64,000 nucleotides of DNA from Alnus glutinosa (taxonomy: Eukaryota; Streptophyta; Magnoliopsida; Fagales; Betulaceae): the NCBI RefSeq assembly GCF_958979055.1, contig NC_084886.1:8005154-8069153 (forward strand), written 5' to 3'. Under the pieces are notes generated by a model. That model saw nothing but the letters and a program-made list of their open reading frames with translations, did not search any database and was not told where the DNA came from. Below, piece by piece: positions 15,120 to 26,345 of this stretch. Numbering within the stretch: the first letter of the stretch is position 1; each line of letters starts with the position of its first letter. The position numbers and the translations under genes were made by a program.

Positions 15120-16187
15120 AATTCATCCATTTTTTTAAGCTTAAGCTTTAAAGATAAGCTGTGATTATTTATCCATCAAAGATTTAAAAAATAATAAATA
15201 AATAAATAAAATGGTCTTTAGAACAACCCCTCAAGAATTGCTTTTCAGTACAGCAAATATGCTCAAAGCCTGCACTGACTCTAACTACGAACACAAAATA
15301 AGAAGTATTCTATTTCAAAAGCGAGGAACCAAACTGAATTGCTTTCATTTGTTGCGTGTGTTTGTACGTATATATATACTACAGCAACGTTCCCTGGTCC
15401 CCGCCGCAAGCACAAAAGATACGTTAACCTTATCTTAAAAATTCAAGTTAATAAAAACAAATATATATATATATATTTAATCGGTTAATTAATTTCTAAT
15501 ACTCCACCTCACGTACATGAGGCTCAAACTTCTTCTCAATAAATAAGGCTCAACGTGTAGATTATATATTTGACTGAAATACAGGTACGTAAACGGTAAG
15601 TCATGGTTCAAACTCAAGATCTCTACTCTAATACTATGCTAATTTCATCGATTATCCCAAAAACTTAATAATTAGTAAAAGCCTTGAGTTTATCTTCATT
15701 TCAATTAAATATAATTCAATCATTCATAGCTTCTTACAACAACGATTTAACAAAGACAACATGCATGTTATAAACAGTGAGAGCATATTATGAACAAACA
15801 AAGCTTATGGTGTGAAATCGTCAAAACCAAAACAAAGAAGTAGGCCTCATCGATCGTGGCTCCAGCATGCAGTACTGGCAAGATCCAAAAGAAAACCATG
15901 GCCATGGGCATATTCGATCATGAAGAATACTTGTTAAAAAAAAGGGAACATATATATATGACATTTGATTCTCAAAAGAAAAGGCTGGCCGGAATTGATT
16001 TGCCAAAAGAAAAGTGGAAGATGTTAGTTAAAGTAGTAGTATATGTGATTGACGCAGCCAAAGGGTGGTGCACAAGCAGCACAACTAAAGCTTAGAAGAT
16101 CCTGAATTTAATTGTAGGATAAACTCTGGAATCTGTACGAAAATAAAGATATATACTCCCAAAAGTTGTATTAATTACACTAAATGC
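15120..16187. other. Intergenic, nothing recognised
   Basis: Short frames at 15211-15438 and 15856-16095 have no family resemblance or splice context that I can support. A short TA tract lies near 15462-15476. Confidence 0.35.
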
Positions 16188-16420
16188 CACTACAAAAATT
16201 CATGTAATTCGCCGCGGGTCTACGGTAACTGTTATTGTAGCCACGCGGCCAAATAGCCACGTGTCTTCATGACAATGTTGCTATTTGTACATGAAAAACG
16301 AGTGGCCACATGTAATAAATACACGTGGCCACTTGAACGCGTGTATAAAATACACGTGTCCATTTGGCCACGTGTATTAATACACTTGGCCACTTTTTTA
16401 GAAATTTGTACACTATAAGT

Positions 16421-16473
<53 letters not shown>

Positions 16474-16829
16474 AAAAATATGTTTAAAATATACAATAAG
16501 AGATTTGGTCACGTGGCTTTAGGCCACGTGGCCAAAATTTGTGCAGGTAGGCGCACGAGACAATTCCCGCGCACCCACCTGCCCATTACTTTGAAATATA
16601 TAATATATATATAAATTATATTCTCTCATGCTCTCTCTCTCTCTCCGTCACTGCACCACCAGCTAGCTCCCTGACCACCGCGTTGCCAGCCTTCCCTCCG
16701 GTGACACGCCCTCTCTCTAATATCTCTCTCGCTCTCTCTCTCTGTGTATCTCTCTCTCTTTCTCTCTCTATATCTCCAAACTCCGACCAACCAGTAAGAC
16801 AACAGTACCCTCTCATTCTCTCTCTAATA

Positions 16830-16860
<31 letters not shown>

Positions 16861-16865
16861 TTGTA

Positions 16866-16896
<31 letters not shown>

Positions 16897-17481
16897 ATCT
16901 CTCCAAACTCCGGCTGGCCAGTACATCACTGGTTAGGGTTTAGTAGTTGTGAAATGAAGGTATGAACACTGTGGTAGCACAGCAAGCACCAAAGATAGAG
17001 AGAGATAGAGAGCACCAAAGTAGTTGTCCATGTCCGTTTGTCCAAATTAAAAAAGAATTTAACAAAAATAAGAAACAAGAAAAAAAAATTAAATTAAAAA
17101 GGAATTTAACAAAATAAATTAATTAAATTAAAAATAAAATAACAAATTAATTAATTAATTAATTTAAAAAAAATTAAAATTTCTAAAATTTTGCCATGTG
17201 TATTTATATACACGTGGCCAACTGTCAGCCACGCGTACATTAAAACACGTGGCCACAAAGCCACGTGTATATAAATACATGTGGTTAACTGTCAGCCACG
17301 TGTATTTATATACACGTGGCTTTGTGGCCACGTGTTTTACTGTACACGTGACCAATTGTACAATTAGCTACACTCGGATCTACGACGCACCGAACATGTG
17401 GCTATTTACACGTGTCTAACTGTTCGCTACGTGTACGGATAGGCGAAATGCAAGTGGCAAATTGCATAAATTTTTGTAGTG
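16188..17481. mobile_element. Non-autonomous CACTA (En/Spm) transposon
   Basis: It begins CACTACAAAAATT and ends AATTTTTGTAGTG, a 13-bp perfect inverted repeat of the CACTA type, and is flanked by the 3-bp direct repeat TGC (16185-16187 and 17482-17484). Both subterminal regions are full of inverted CCACGTG/CACGTGG motifs; I count about 14 CACGTG cores in 1,294 bp. The middle holds a TA microsatellite (16424-16470) and CT-rich microsatellites (16625-16905). There is no transposase. The frames at 16616-16943 and 17164-17419 are by-products of these repeats. Confidence 0.92.
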
Positions 17482-17715
17482 TGCATATTTTGATTAATTG
17501 TTAACACTTCAAAAAACTTGAATAAATAATTCTGAGGAGCAAAATATGTAGCGATTACCATATAGAGCCACTTCCACACAATTATATGCAAAATACGAAA
17601 CCAAGTTTTGGTTTGGCTCCCCGTTTCTCACTCTGATCTGGTTCTCCTTCCTCATTCGCCTCCAACGATGAAAGAAGAGAGTTTGGGGGAATTCGAAAAA
17701 GTATGGGGGACTTTT

Positions 17716-17787
17716 TGTGGCTGCTGGGATTCGAGCCCAGGTCTCTACGGCCACAACGTAGAATTCTTACCACTAAACTACAGCCAC
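17716..17787 (-). tRNA. tRNA-His (GTG anticodon)
   Basis: A 72-nt intact cloverleaf on the minus strand. The 7-bp acceptor stem is GTGGCTG with CAGCCAC. The anticodon stem is CTACG with CGTAG around loop TTGTGGC, anticodon GTG. The T arm is CTGGG-CTCGAAT-CCCAG. The discriminator base is A. The D arm contains the A box (TAGTTTAGTGG) and the T arm the B box (GGCTCGAATCC). A TTTTT terminator lies on the minus strand at 17699-17695, 17-21 nt past the 3' end. From memory the usual plant tRNA-His has CCACG/CGTGG in the anticodon stem; here one C-G pair is T-A on both sides, a compensated change. Confidence 0.96.
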
Positions 17788-17799
17788 AAGATGACGTTT

Positions 17800-18460
17800 G
17801 AACCAAATATTTAGTCTTTTTCTACGATTAGTGACTTTCATTGTTGATGGGCCCGTGTAATGGCCCATCTCATGCACTTTGTAACAAGTCGTTTTGGTGA
17901 TTGGTCTAGGGAGATATCTCTGACGTTTATTTTTTGATTTCTCACTCCGTGAGAGACGTGTAGATGTAGAGGGTGTAGTCGCTCCATATTGACGTGCAAC
18001 AGAGCCAACAGTTATATCAGCCGCGACGGTTGGCATCCCTCTTGAGGGAAGTGAGAGGGATTGGTTGTCAATTGGACATGGCATTTCTGAGAGAGTTTTG
18101 AGTGTCAATAGGATCCAAAAGGTATTAGGCCTTGTTTACTTCAATGATCGTGAACCAACTAGGGACAGTTTTTACCAAAAAAATAGAAAAAATATGACAG
18201 TGGCAAGTGGCAACGTTGCTTCATGGTACGACAGTTTTGTTATGGTTTGGACAGTTTTAAGGCATAATCACAAATTTATTAATTAGAATAATTTGAAGAC
18301 AGAAAATAACCAATTCAAATTGATTGTTTTATAGTTAAATACATCAACTGAATCCATTGATTTGACAGAGACCTTAAGACAACTAAAAGACTATTGCCTC
18401 ATCCAAATAAGACTAAAGCAATGCTTTATTTAATTAAAAGAAGCAGACCACAATGGAGAA
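17800..18460. other. Intergenic between tRNA-His and SAMDC
   Basis: No gene recognised. The frames at 17773-18108 (minus) and 18065-18286 (plus) show no family features. The distal part would be 3' untranslated or downstream flank of the SAMDC locus. Confidence 0.35.
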
Positions 18461-18468
18461 AACATTTG

Positions 18469-19542
18469 CTACCATTCTTCATCTTGTTCTTCCTCTTGCC
18501 AGCATTTCAGAGTTGATCTAGGAGAAACACAGCCTCCAGTCTTAATGAACCTCTGGTAGACAATGGAACCACCCCCTCCAAGCTCTTCAAGGCTCCTCTC
18601 TCTGCGACAGTATCCCTTGACATCCAGTGAACAATTCTGCTCAAGTAATTTACCCGCAACATTGGCATGCACTGCTATAGATAACTCACTCGGTCCAAAA
18701 CAAGCCAATGCCCTCTCAACCAATAGAGTCAGATTCACACCTTTTAAATCATGCCCAACTGTTTCAAAGCTTGCATAACTGAAACCATCTTCTGGTGTAA
18801 CATGAATGGTTGAAATTGCAGATCCTTCAATGGCATTCATGGAATGACCGCAGGGATCAAACTCGAAGTCACATATATCAGAATCTGAAAGAATCTTTCT
18901 TATGCCAGAATTGATAGTCATCACAACTGCTGAGCCTGATTGTGATTTTTAGAAGACAGATGCCATTTTCCTGTCCAAACCAGGCATGCACATTTCTAGA
19001 GTGTAAACAGGGTCGGATGCACTTGCAAATTCTGCTTCTGCAGAATACACATGCCATTTCTGTGGTTTGTCAGACCCACCCATAATATAAGCCTTGCTGC
19101 CTGAACCAAGTTGCCCAAAATAGGCGTCTAGGACAGCAACTTCTTCTAAGAAGTTACAATGCGGATACGTCTGAGCTCCAGGGAAGATGAAACTTCCACT
19201 AGTATACCTCACAGATCTTACAGCAAGGTAAAGGGTCTCAGAAAATTTTAGGACCGGTGGGATTGAAAGAAGTAACTTCGTTGTCCCACAGGTTTTGATA
19301 ATTATCTTGTACGGATAAACAAAGAGGCTAGATTCTGAAAGAACGTAGGAATCCACATGGTCATTTGACAGTGAAGAAACTATAGTGCACTCAGCTGGTC
19401 CAAGAACCGCATCCAATTGGAATTTTGACAGAGATCGGAGACCCTTTCCGTCAGGATCAACAAAGACACCCGGCTCAAAAAACGATATTTCAAGCCTCTT
19501 TTCATAACCTTCAAATCCGATTGCAGATACCGCTACGGCCAT
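18469..19542 (-). pseudogene. SAMDC: S-adenosylmethionine decarboxylase, one nonsense codon
   Basis: S-adenosylmethionine decarboxylase makes decarboxylated AdoMet for spermidine and spermine synthesis in the cytosol. From ATG 19542 the frame reads [19 protein letters not shown] and carries the family features: Glu11/Glu14, the self-cleavage region [14 protein letters not shown] with Glu70-Ser71 where the pyruvoyl group forms, and TCGTTK with Cys85. At codon 198, after [10 protein letters not shown], a TAA (18951-18949) stands where the family has Tyr. The same frame then continues without a shift to the natural end at 18469 ([35 protein letters not shown]). Counting the stop, about 358 codons match the usual length of about 360. 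The main frame is intronless, as usual for plant SAMDC. The 197-residue product would lack the C-terminal third. One substitution only, so a very young pseudogene, an allele or a base error are all possible. Confidence 0.93.
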
Positions 19543-19717
19543 ATGGAACAACGGAAACAGTTGCACTTGCAAGACGTCCAAATCGTAAACAGAGTAGTGT
19601 TGCAAAGAGATCACAGTTGCAAAGAGATGGATTGAGGAAGAAGTCGATTGAAGTCTTGAAGAAGAAAAGGAAATCAAACTAACAAAAGCAAAACGATTAC
19701 TGAACAACTTATGAATG

Positions 19718-20022
19718 TCAGGATGGTTTGCGAGAACACTGCACGTACAGGAAAAGATGAAAGCAAGATGTTAACGTGAATTATAATCTCAAAAAAATCG
19801 TACACATAATAGTTCTATTGATCTTCATAAACAAAGAAATTAAATTCATGAGAAGTACTAACAACAACGCGATAAGTACACTAAACTTACGTTGCAGTAA
19901 GCAGCAGATCTATACCTCTTGATTCCACCGTTGGGTCGAACGTCTTCAATGCTGTAGCCAAGGGGAATTTCGTAGAATAAGGATTTACTACTGGACTTCT
20001 TCTTGCCACCTTTAGACTCCAT
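19718..20022 (-). promoter_or_regulatory. Conserved SAMDC small uORF (50 codons, one intron)
   Basis: Peptide uORF in the SAMDC leader. Exon 1 is 20022-19891, starting MESKGGKKKSSSSKSLFYE and continuing IPLGYSIEDVRPNGGIKRY then RSAAYCN. A 152-bp intron (19890-19739, GTAAG...GTGCAG) interrupts it. Exon 2 (19738-19718) adds CSRKPS and TGA. This is the highly conserved plant SAMDC small uORF that represses main-ORF translation when polyamines are high (known for the family). The peptide is fully intact here, although the main ORF 176 bp downstream carries a stop. The retained intron shows the locus is not a retrocopy. Confidence 0.96.
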
Positions 20023-20030
20023 TAGATCAT
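20022..20030 (-). promoter_or_regulatory. SAMDC tiny uORF overlapping the small uORF
   Basis: ATG-ATC-TAA at 20030-20022. The last A of the stop is the A of the small-uORF ATG, giving the one-base overlap known from plant SAMDC leaders. In that family the tiny uORF lets ribosomes bypass the small uORF at low polyamine levels. A likely leader-intron acceptor (TATGATCAG on the minus strand) lies just upstream near 20043. Confidence 0.9.
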
Positions 20031-20044
20031 TCACCCTACCTGAT

Positions 20045-22390
20045 CATAGCCACCACACCAAATTACAGGAATCAGATCTAGTCGCTATAAAGTAATCCAA
20101 TTTCACCCAAAAAAAAAAAAAAATTGTTTTAAATTCTGTGACAAAATCAACATGTTGATGTCGCCAAAATAATTTATTATTTATTATTAATGACGACACG
20201 TTGGAGTTGCTAATAGTATAAATTACTGGCCACATATTTAGATAAGGGAAAGTAAAAAAAAATAAAAATTAGTCCTGAGTTTTCACATGTTTAAAAATTA
20301 CTCTCTAGAGTTGTTTTTAAAAAAATTATTCTTTGGGTTTTAATCGTTTTAAAAATCATTCCATTTGTTAGTTTTTCTATATATCCAAATTGTTGACAAA
20401 AGTGACATCAGCTCACTAAATAAACCTACCATATGACATCATACTCATTATTCTCCATAAAATTTCAATTATATCTCTAATCTTTCTAATTGGTGTATAT
20501 CTAGTCTTTTGAAGTTGTCATGGTGAAGAAACAACGTACCATTACTTCCTACAAAATAGTAACTAATATATAACTATATATTGTCAATTGATAATTTGCA
20601 GAGTGAACTTGGAAAAAGAAAAAGAAAGACAACTTACATAGTGCCTGCACTGGCTGAAATCAATTTAGAGACATACAAGCATACAGACACACTGAGAGCC
20701 TCGATTGAAGTCTCAATCAAATCTTGATCCACGAAGAGTATTGATGCATCAATTCCAGTACAAAAATTCGAGGCGTTCAGTCAATGCCTCGGTCGATGAT
20801 TGATCGACCGAGGGTGGTTCATGTTTATCGCATTTAAACTGAACCTTGATCGACCGTTAATGTAGCAGAATATTTTAGTCTTTTGTTTTCTCAGGGCTGC
20901 AATCCTATTTTTCTATTTAAGCCTAATAAGAATAGTTTGGCTGACATTTTATGTTGTTTATCCTCAATTTTTAATAAGAAATTTCCTAGAGGTGAATTTT
21001 CTTCAATTTTCCCTCAAATCCTTGATTTTTGTTGGTTTTTTTGAAGAGTTGTGACTTGTATGTTTGTTTAATCTGTGAACCACTAAATCACTTTACCTCA
21101 ACCAATGTCGCATAACAAATATTTTTTGTGCAATAGATCACAATTACGGTGGTAAATAACACAAAACAATCACACTAAAAGAACACTAAAACTTATGTAG
21201 TTCCCTCGATGTGAAGTATGTCTATAGGCAAATACAATTACGAAGGATTTAATTAACCAAAGATGGATGGATAAGAACAAAAATAATAAAGAGAAAAACA
21301 CTCAAAATTTAAAGTTTCAATACATTCAAATCTCAATATCAAACACAAATAAATTATTCATCAAAGGAGAAAACAAAATAGTAAACAAAAGTACAAACTT
21401 CTGTTTTGATAGTACAAACAGCAGGTTTGTTTCTCTTTTTTCTCCCTCACTGTCCCACGCACGACTTCAGCTCGTTTTCTTCTTGTGTTGTGCACCGCTT
21501 CTTTTTCCCCTTCACTCTTTTGGTTGAATAGAATGCTTTTATAATGAGAAAATTCGGTCGAAACCAAATACAGAACCAACATCAACAAGCTAAGGAATGA
21601 GGCCCACGTGACTGATGGGTTTCAAGCATTCACACGTCAACAAATCTCCACATTTACTTGAATTCTATCAAATTACAACAATACGAATCCCCTCAAAATG
21701 CTTCCGCTAAAGCTCCTAAAGGGCAATCACTACACACAAATACAATTCAAATTCAAGTTTAAGTAACCCTTGAACTTAATTGAGTAGAGGACATGGTTTA
21801 ATCATAACAACACATACCCTGGCCTCCTCTACTAGTTTCGTTGGCCACAACTTTTTCATCTAAGTTTGGAGACCTACGTTCTCCTCAATCTTGACAATTG
21901 GTTTGGTGACTGTCTTCTAAATTCACCATAGCCTAAAATCAACAATATTACCAAGAACGCGACGGGAATTTTTATATCCTTGAACTTATATATAAAAGAT
22001 ATTTTGAGGGGACAACCACAGAATTTTTCTGTAAGCCCTGGTCAATTAAATGACATGGTTTGGCAAATTTCCTTTTCGAATCCGATTGAACATGCTGAGC
22101 GGCGCGCGCCTTGTCTCCAATTTACTTAATTTATAGGCAATAACGAATTTTTAGCTGTGATTTTCAGAAAATTGAGCTCAGAATAATGATAACGTACCTA
22201 TATATCCATCTAAGCTAGTTGCATGACCACAAGGAAATTAAGGAAGAGAGAGCCGTTCGATCCTTTCAAGGGTAGACCCATGTCTTAATTAGCTACAAAA
22301 GCAGCTGCTTCTTAATTTGCTCAACTTAGTCAACTTTATACATATTTCTGACGTGTTTTTCCATTTAAAATGTATCATTTTTGTTTTTCT
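20045..22390. other. Intergenic, possible LTR fragments
   Basis: No intact gene. 20640-21080 has features of a solo LTR (repeated TCGATCGACCGAGG-type motifs, a TATTTAAGCC box near 20918, AT-rich 3' part) but no paired copy or target duplication was found. 21170-21960 includes phrases such as ATGTAGTTCCCTCGATGTGA, which recur near LTR elements in plants. I could not define borders. The frames near 21267-21588 are not convincing as genes. Confidence 0.3.
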
Positions 22391-22394
22391 GGTT

Positions 22395-22822
22395 ACTACA
22401 CAATACTATCTACAATACATAACTTTATAAAATCATTTATCTTGAAAACGGCATTAAATTTATTGTTGTTTTTACAATAAGCGATATTACTACATTTAAT
22501 GTCACTTTTCAAAAAAGGTATAAATTAACGTCATTTGCGTTCTAAACGGTATTAAATTCATTTAAGACCCACTACATTAATGTTGTTGGAGAAGCGGAAA
22601 AATGTTAAAATTACAACCTCCACCCAATTATTGCACAACCCCAAGGCACATTGGGGCGGGGCCAATTGTGTAGACCACACTCCGATGTGCTTTGGAGTTG
22701 TGCAATAATTGGGTGGGGGTTGTATGTGTATCAAGGCCCTAATTAAACGGCACTAAATGTTTATCGCCGTTTATATAGCCTAAAACAGCATTAAATATGT
22801 TATTATTATTATTTTGTAGTGT
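22395..22822. mobile_element. CACTA-like or foldback small element
   Basis: The right end reads TATTTTGTAGTG, a CACTA-type terminus. The left end is only loosely matching (TACTACACAATAC). Internal GGCATTAAAT / ATTTAATG(T) motifs recur in both directions (22449, 22493, 22552, 22750, 22788), like CACTA subterminal repeats. Nested inside is a separate hairpin at 22612-22724. Confidence 0.45.
22612..22724. repeat. Long inverted repeat (39-nt arms)
   Basis: Arms 22612-22650 and 22686-22724 match at 36 of 39 positions around a 35-nt loop. Core arm sequence: CCCAATTATTGCACAAC and its complement GTTGTGCAATAATTGGG. It could be a MITE in its own right. The transcript would fold into a stable stem. Confidence 0.9.
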
Positions 22823-23312
22823 ATGTCCCATCTATTTATTTATTTATAGACATAGACAACTTGCCTGTATAACATGTGCAGTGATGTGCCTCTCCCTCAT
22901 GTGTGTGTATATATGATCACCTAACACAACAGTAATAACCTTATGTATTTATTGCCCTCTCCTCTTTTATTATGCAAATTAGATTCTCTCTATTTCAATG
23001 AAATGTATAATATTTATTTTATTTATGGTTAAAATTTAAAATTAATGTATATAACAATATATTTATATGAAATTAATGTTAATACGCACATATTTTAAAA
23101 AATTTAAATAATATAAAATTATTTACATCGTCAAATTTATCAATTTTAAATCCCAATCAATAAGTAAGTAGAGAGGATCCTAGCCTATCCCAAGCAAACC
23201 TAAACAATTATTAATATGCTTTATATATACCTGCCCTCTCCCCTAATAATTGCTTACATGCATGTATGCCTTCAATCAATTTAATTATTAGCTACAACTG
23301 TGCGTACGTCAT

Positions 23313-23330
23313 TAATGCTATAAAGAGAAG
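23313..23330 (+). promoter_or_regulatory. Candidate TATA box of the strictosidine synthase-like gene
   Basis: TGCTATAAAGAG lies about 105 bp before the start codon at 23426, a sensible distance for a TATA box plus a short leader. A second TA-rich candidate (TTTATATATACC) lies near 23221. Sequence-only guess. Confidence 0.35.
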
Positions 23331-23425
23331 TTGTTGAGGATAATTAAAGAAACTGCTTAATAAGTATTACTGCATGCATGCTTCCACAAACCACGTAGCA
23401 GTAGATTCTTAATTTGTTTTCTACC

Positions 23426-26345
23426 ATGAAGCCTCTTTTTCCTACCTCCTTTTTGTTCTTCCTTGTAATCTTGATAGCTCCGTGTCTCATCCTCTCACAC
23501 GAACCAACTTCCACTGATCACCTCAAAAACTATATCCAACTTGACCTCCCAGTGGTAGTTGGCCCTGAAAGCTTTGGCTTTGATTGCCATGGAAAAGGAC
23601 CCTACATCGGGGTCTCAGATGGTAGAATCCTCAAGTGGCAAGGAGCGCAGTTGGGTTGGAAAGAGTTTGCCATCACCTCACCAAAGAGGCAAGAGCTGAT
23701 TTAACAGGATGTATCTTTTCTTGGAGTTCAAAATATATAGTTTCAACCACCATGAGGAAAACTTTTTATAAATTTTTTTTCTTGATTGATGATTTCCTCT
23801 TCCTAATATTAATGGAGGCCGGCATGCAATGCTTGAAATTTTGTTTCTTTCTCAGAGGCACTGCATGCCAGTTATGATTGAGCAAGTAATTTATATATAT
23901 TGAGTTTGCACATATTCATCCAGAGAATTTGAGCATTGGTTTTTTGTATATATGATAGGTTTTGGTAGTTCTGTTGGCATATAATTAAAAATATTATGAT
24001 CTGATCATACCATTTCGTCAAATTCCGAGTACTGTTGAGCTATTAGACCTAAAAGCACAAGCATGCATCTCTGTGAGAACCCCTCATATTTTTATTTCTA
24101 GCCACTTCTGATAAGTGAATGATTGCTGATCAGTGAACTATACTGCTCTGACTTATTAATTTGCTATAAATATTTTAACCAATATCTTATTAAGTCCTTT
24201 ATATATTGTGGGTTTTTTGACCTGCATAAAAACACTCATATATCAAAATATTGATAAAGTGAGCAAATGTTTGTATTTGATCAGGAATAGGAAGCTATGT
24301 GATGGGTCAACCAACCCGGATCTCGAGCCAAAGTGTGGGAGACCCCTAGGCCTTAAATTCAACACCGCAACTTGTGATCTTTATATTGCAGATGCCTACT
24401 TTGGGCTCCTAATGGTAGGATCCTCTGGCGGCGTCGCCAAACATCTTGCCACTTCTGCTCAAGGAGTCCCCTTCAGATTCACAAATGCTTTGGACATCGA
24501 CAACAACACTGGAGAGGTTTATTTTACAGACAGCAGCATTTTATTTCAAAGAAGGTACACCTTTTGTTCTTATGATGTCTGTCTCTGGTTTTTTTCCGTT
24601 TAAGCTGCGGGCACTTTTAACTTTCAGGCGTCTATTTTTTAGCATGACAGCAAAAATTATTATTAATATGAAATCTACAAATTACTGCTTCCATTATTTT
24701 TCTTTTAACCCTGAACAGAAAGCCATATAACTTGGTACCCTTTTGGGCAAGGAATTATACATCTGCACAATAATGAGTCTGAGCTTAAAAGATGGACATA
24801 GTCAGCCCTCCAGCTCCAATTTAATTGTTCACCAACAAAATTCCAAAAAGATCGAGTATGGGAGATTGTCAGCCAGATTCCATAAATAGTGAATTAATTA
24901 AGAAATTTCAATAATGGTCTTAATATATATCAACTTGAATTCTCTGGTTGGTGCCCATTCAGTCATAATGAATGATGTGTAAGTCTTCAAGATAAGTTTT
25001 CTTAATTCTGTCATTTCATTTGGAATTTTGGAGTACCGTTTGTCAGATAGCCGACTGATCAAAATAGGCTGCAAGTCTAGCTAAATGAGATTTTTTTTTT
25101 TAAAAAAAAAAAAAAAATTCAAAAAAATTAAATACAATAATATTATAAATTTTATAAAAAATAGATTTATTTAAAAATTATTCTTTCTTGCTGTTTAAGA
25201 TGTAAAATTGTTTATCAAATTTTATTAATAGATTATTTTCAATAGATATATACTACATGTGCGCAGTTAATCTATTTAAGCTTTTTTGTGACTTTTTTTT
25301 TTTTCTAATTGTAATTAAGTTGGATTTTCCCTTTTCAAATAAGAAATAAGAGGTTTTAATTGACTTTCAACTTAAATTCGACAGGTTAGAGTAGGTTGAT
25401 TACAACTTTTTTTAAAAAAAAAAAAAATTTGCTTGTCATCTTTATCTTTTATTACTCATGCAATAATATTCTTAAATTTTAAAAGTGTCAATTTAAAATT
25501 ACCATATTTCATTACTCATGCAATTATATTCTTAAATTTTAGAAGTGTCAATTTAAAATTACCATATTTTAATTTTTTGCAATGTCAACTTTTCCGTCCA
25601 AATTCTGCGTTATATCCTAATTAACAGATCGAAAAAGTGAAATTCTCAAAAATACCATGCCTTTCTAAATGAAAAAACATTTTCCACTTCTAAAAACAAA
25701 ATTAATGACTAAATTTTCAGTGTTATATTATCTGAGTCTTATAAATTAATAGCTAGCATTTTTCTCTGCTTTTACTTTTTAAACCTAACATTAATCTCCA
25801 TAATTTCCTTGTGCCACAGGGAATGGTTACAGGTAATCCTAAAAGGTGACGCAACAGGCAGGCTGATGAAGTACAACCCACGTACCAAGGAAGTGAGCGT
25901 CTTGCTAAAAGGCTTAGCATTCCCAAATGGCGTGGCTCTGAGCGACGACAACTCCTTCCTCGTGGTAGCAGAGAGCGGAAACTTCCAAATTCTAAAGTTT
26001 TGGCTTCGAGGTTCCAGGAGCCGTACAACAGAAGTTTTTTCTCCATTGGATAGATCCCCAGACAACATTAAGAAGAACAGCAAGGGAGAATTTTGGGTGG
26101 CATTAAATAGCGGAAGAGAGATCCAAAATGTTGGAGCTCTGCATGAAACTGAAAGTGCAATCGCAGAGGGATGGGGGACAAAAGATATCGCGGCAGCAAA
26201 ATATGATGCAGAGGGAAAAGTTATAGGCGTGTTGGATGGAAAGGGTGGGAATTCACTTGACTCTGTCAGTGAAGTTGAAGAGCATAATGGGTATTTGTGG
26301 ATTGGGTCTGCGGTGAAGCCTTATGTTGGTGTTATGAGAGTATGA
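23426..26345 (+). CDS. Strictosidine synthase-like protein (SSL), 3 exons
   Basis: Predicted secreted or vacuolar six-bladed propeller protein of the strictosidine synthase-like family. Exons: 23426-23688, 24285-24554, 25820-26345; joined length 1,059 nt, 352 aa. Residues 1-24 form a signal peptide (basic start, then LFFLVILIAPCLIL). Family motifs include GPESFGFDCHGKGPYIGVSD, LCDGSTNPDLEPKCGRPLGL, ADAYFGLL and YFTDSS in exons 1-2, and TGRLMKY, LLKGLAFPNGVALS, PDNIK, GEFWVAL and YLWIGSAVKPYVG in exon 3. Exon 1 ends AAAGAG before GCAAGA. No GT donor fits, so intron 1 is read as GC-AG; this gives SPKRNRKLCDGS, as in relatives. Intron 2 is GT-AG with the junction codon AG/G. Most SSL proteins do not make strictosidine; I cannot assign a substrate. 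Nearby start alternatives lack ATG. Confidence 0.88.
25451..25570. repeat. 60-bp tandem duplication in SSL intron 2
   Basis: Two adjacent copies of a 60-bp unit (ATTACTCATGCAAT...AAATTACCATATTT) starting at about 25451 and 25511 differ at only two or three positions. Confidence 0.85.

Noticed and set aside
17164..17419. Overlapping frames on both strands with YLYTRG-like peptide repeats
   Set aside because: They are translations of the inverted CACGTG subterminal repeats of the CACTA element.
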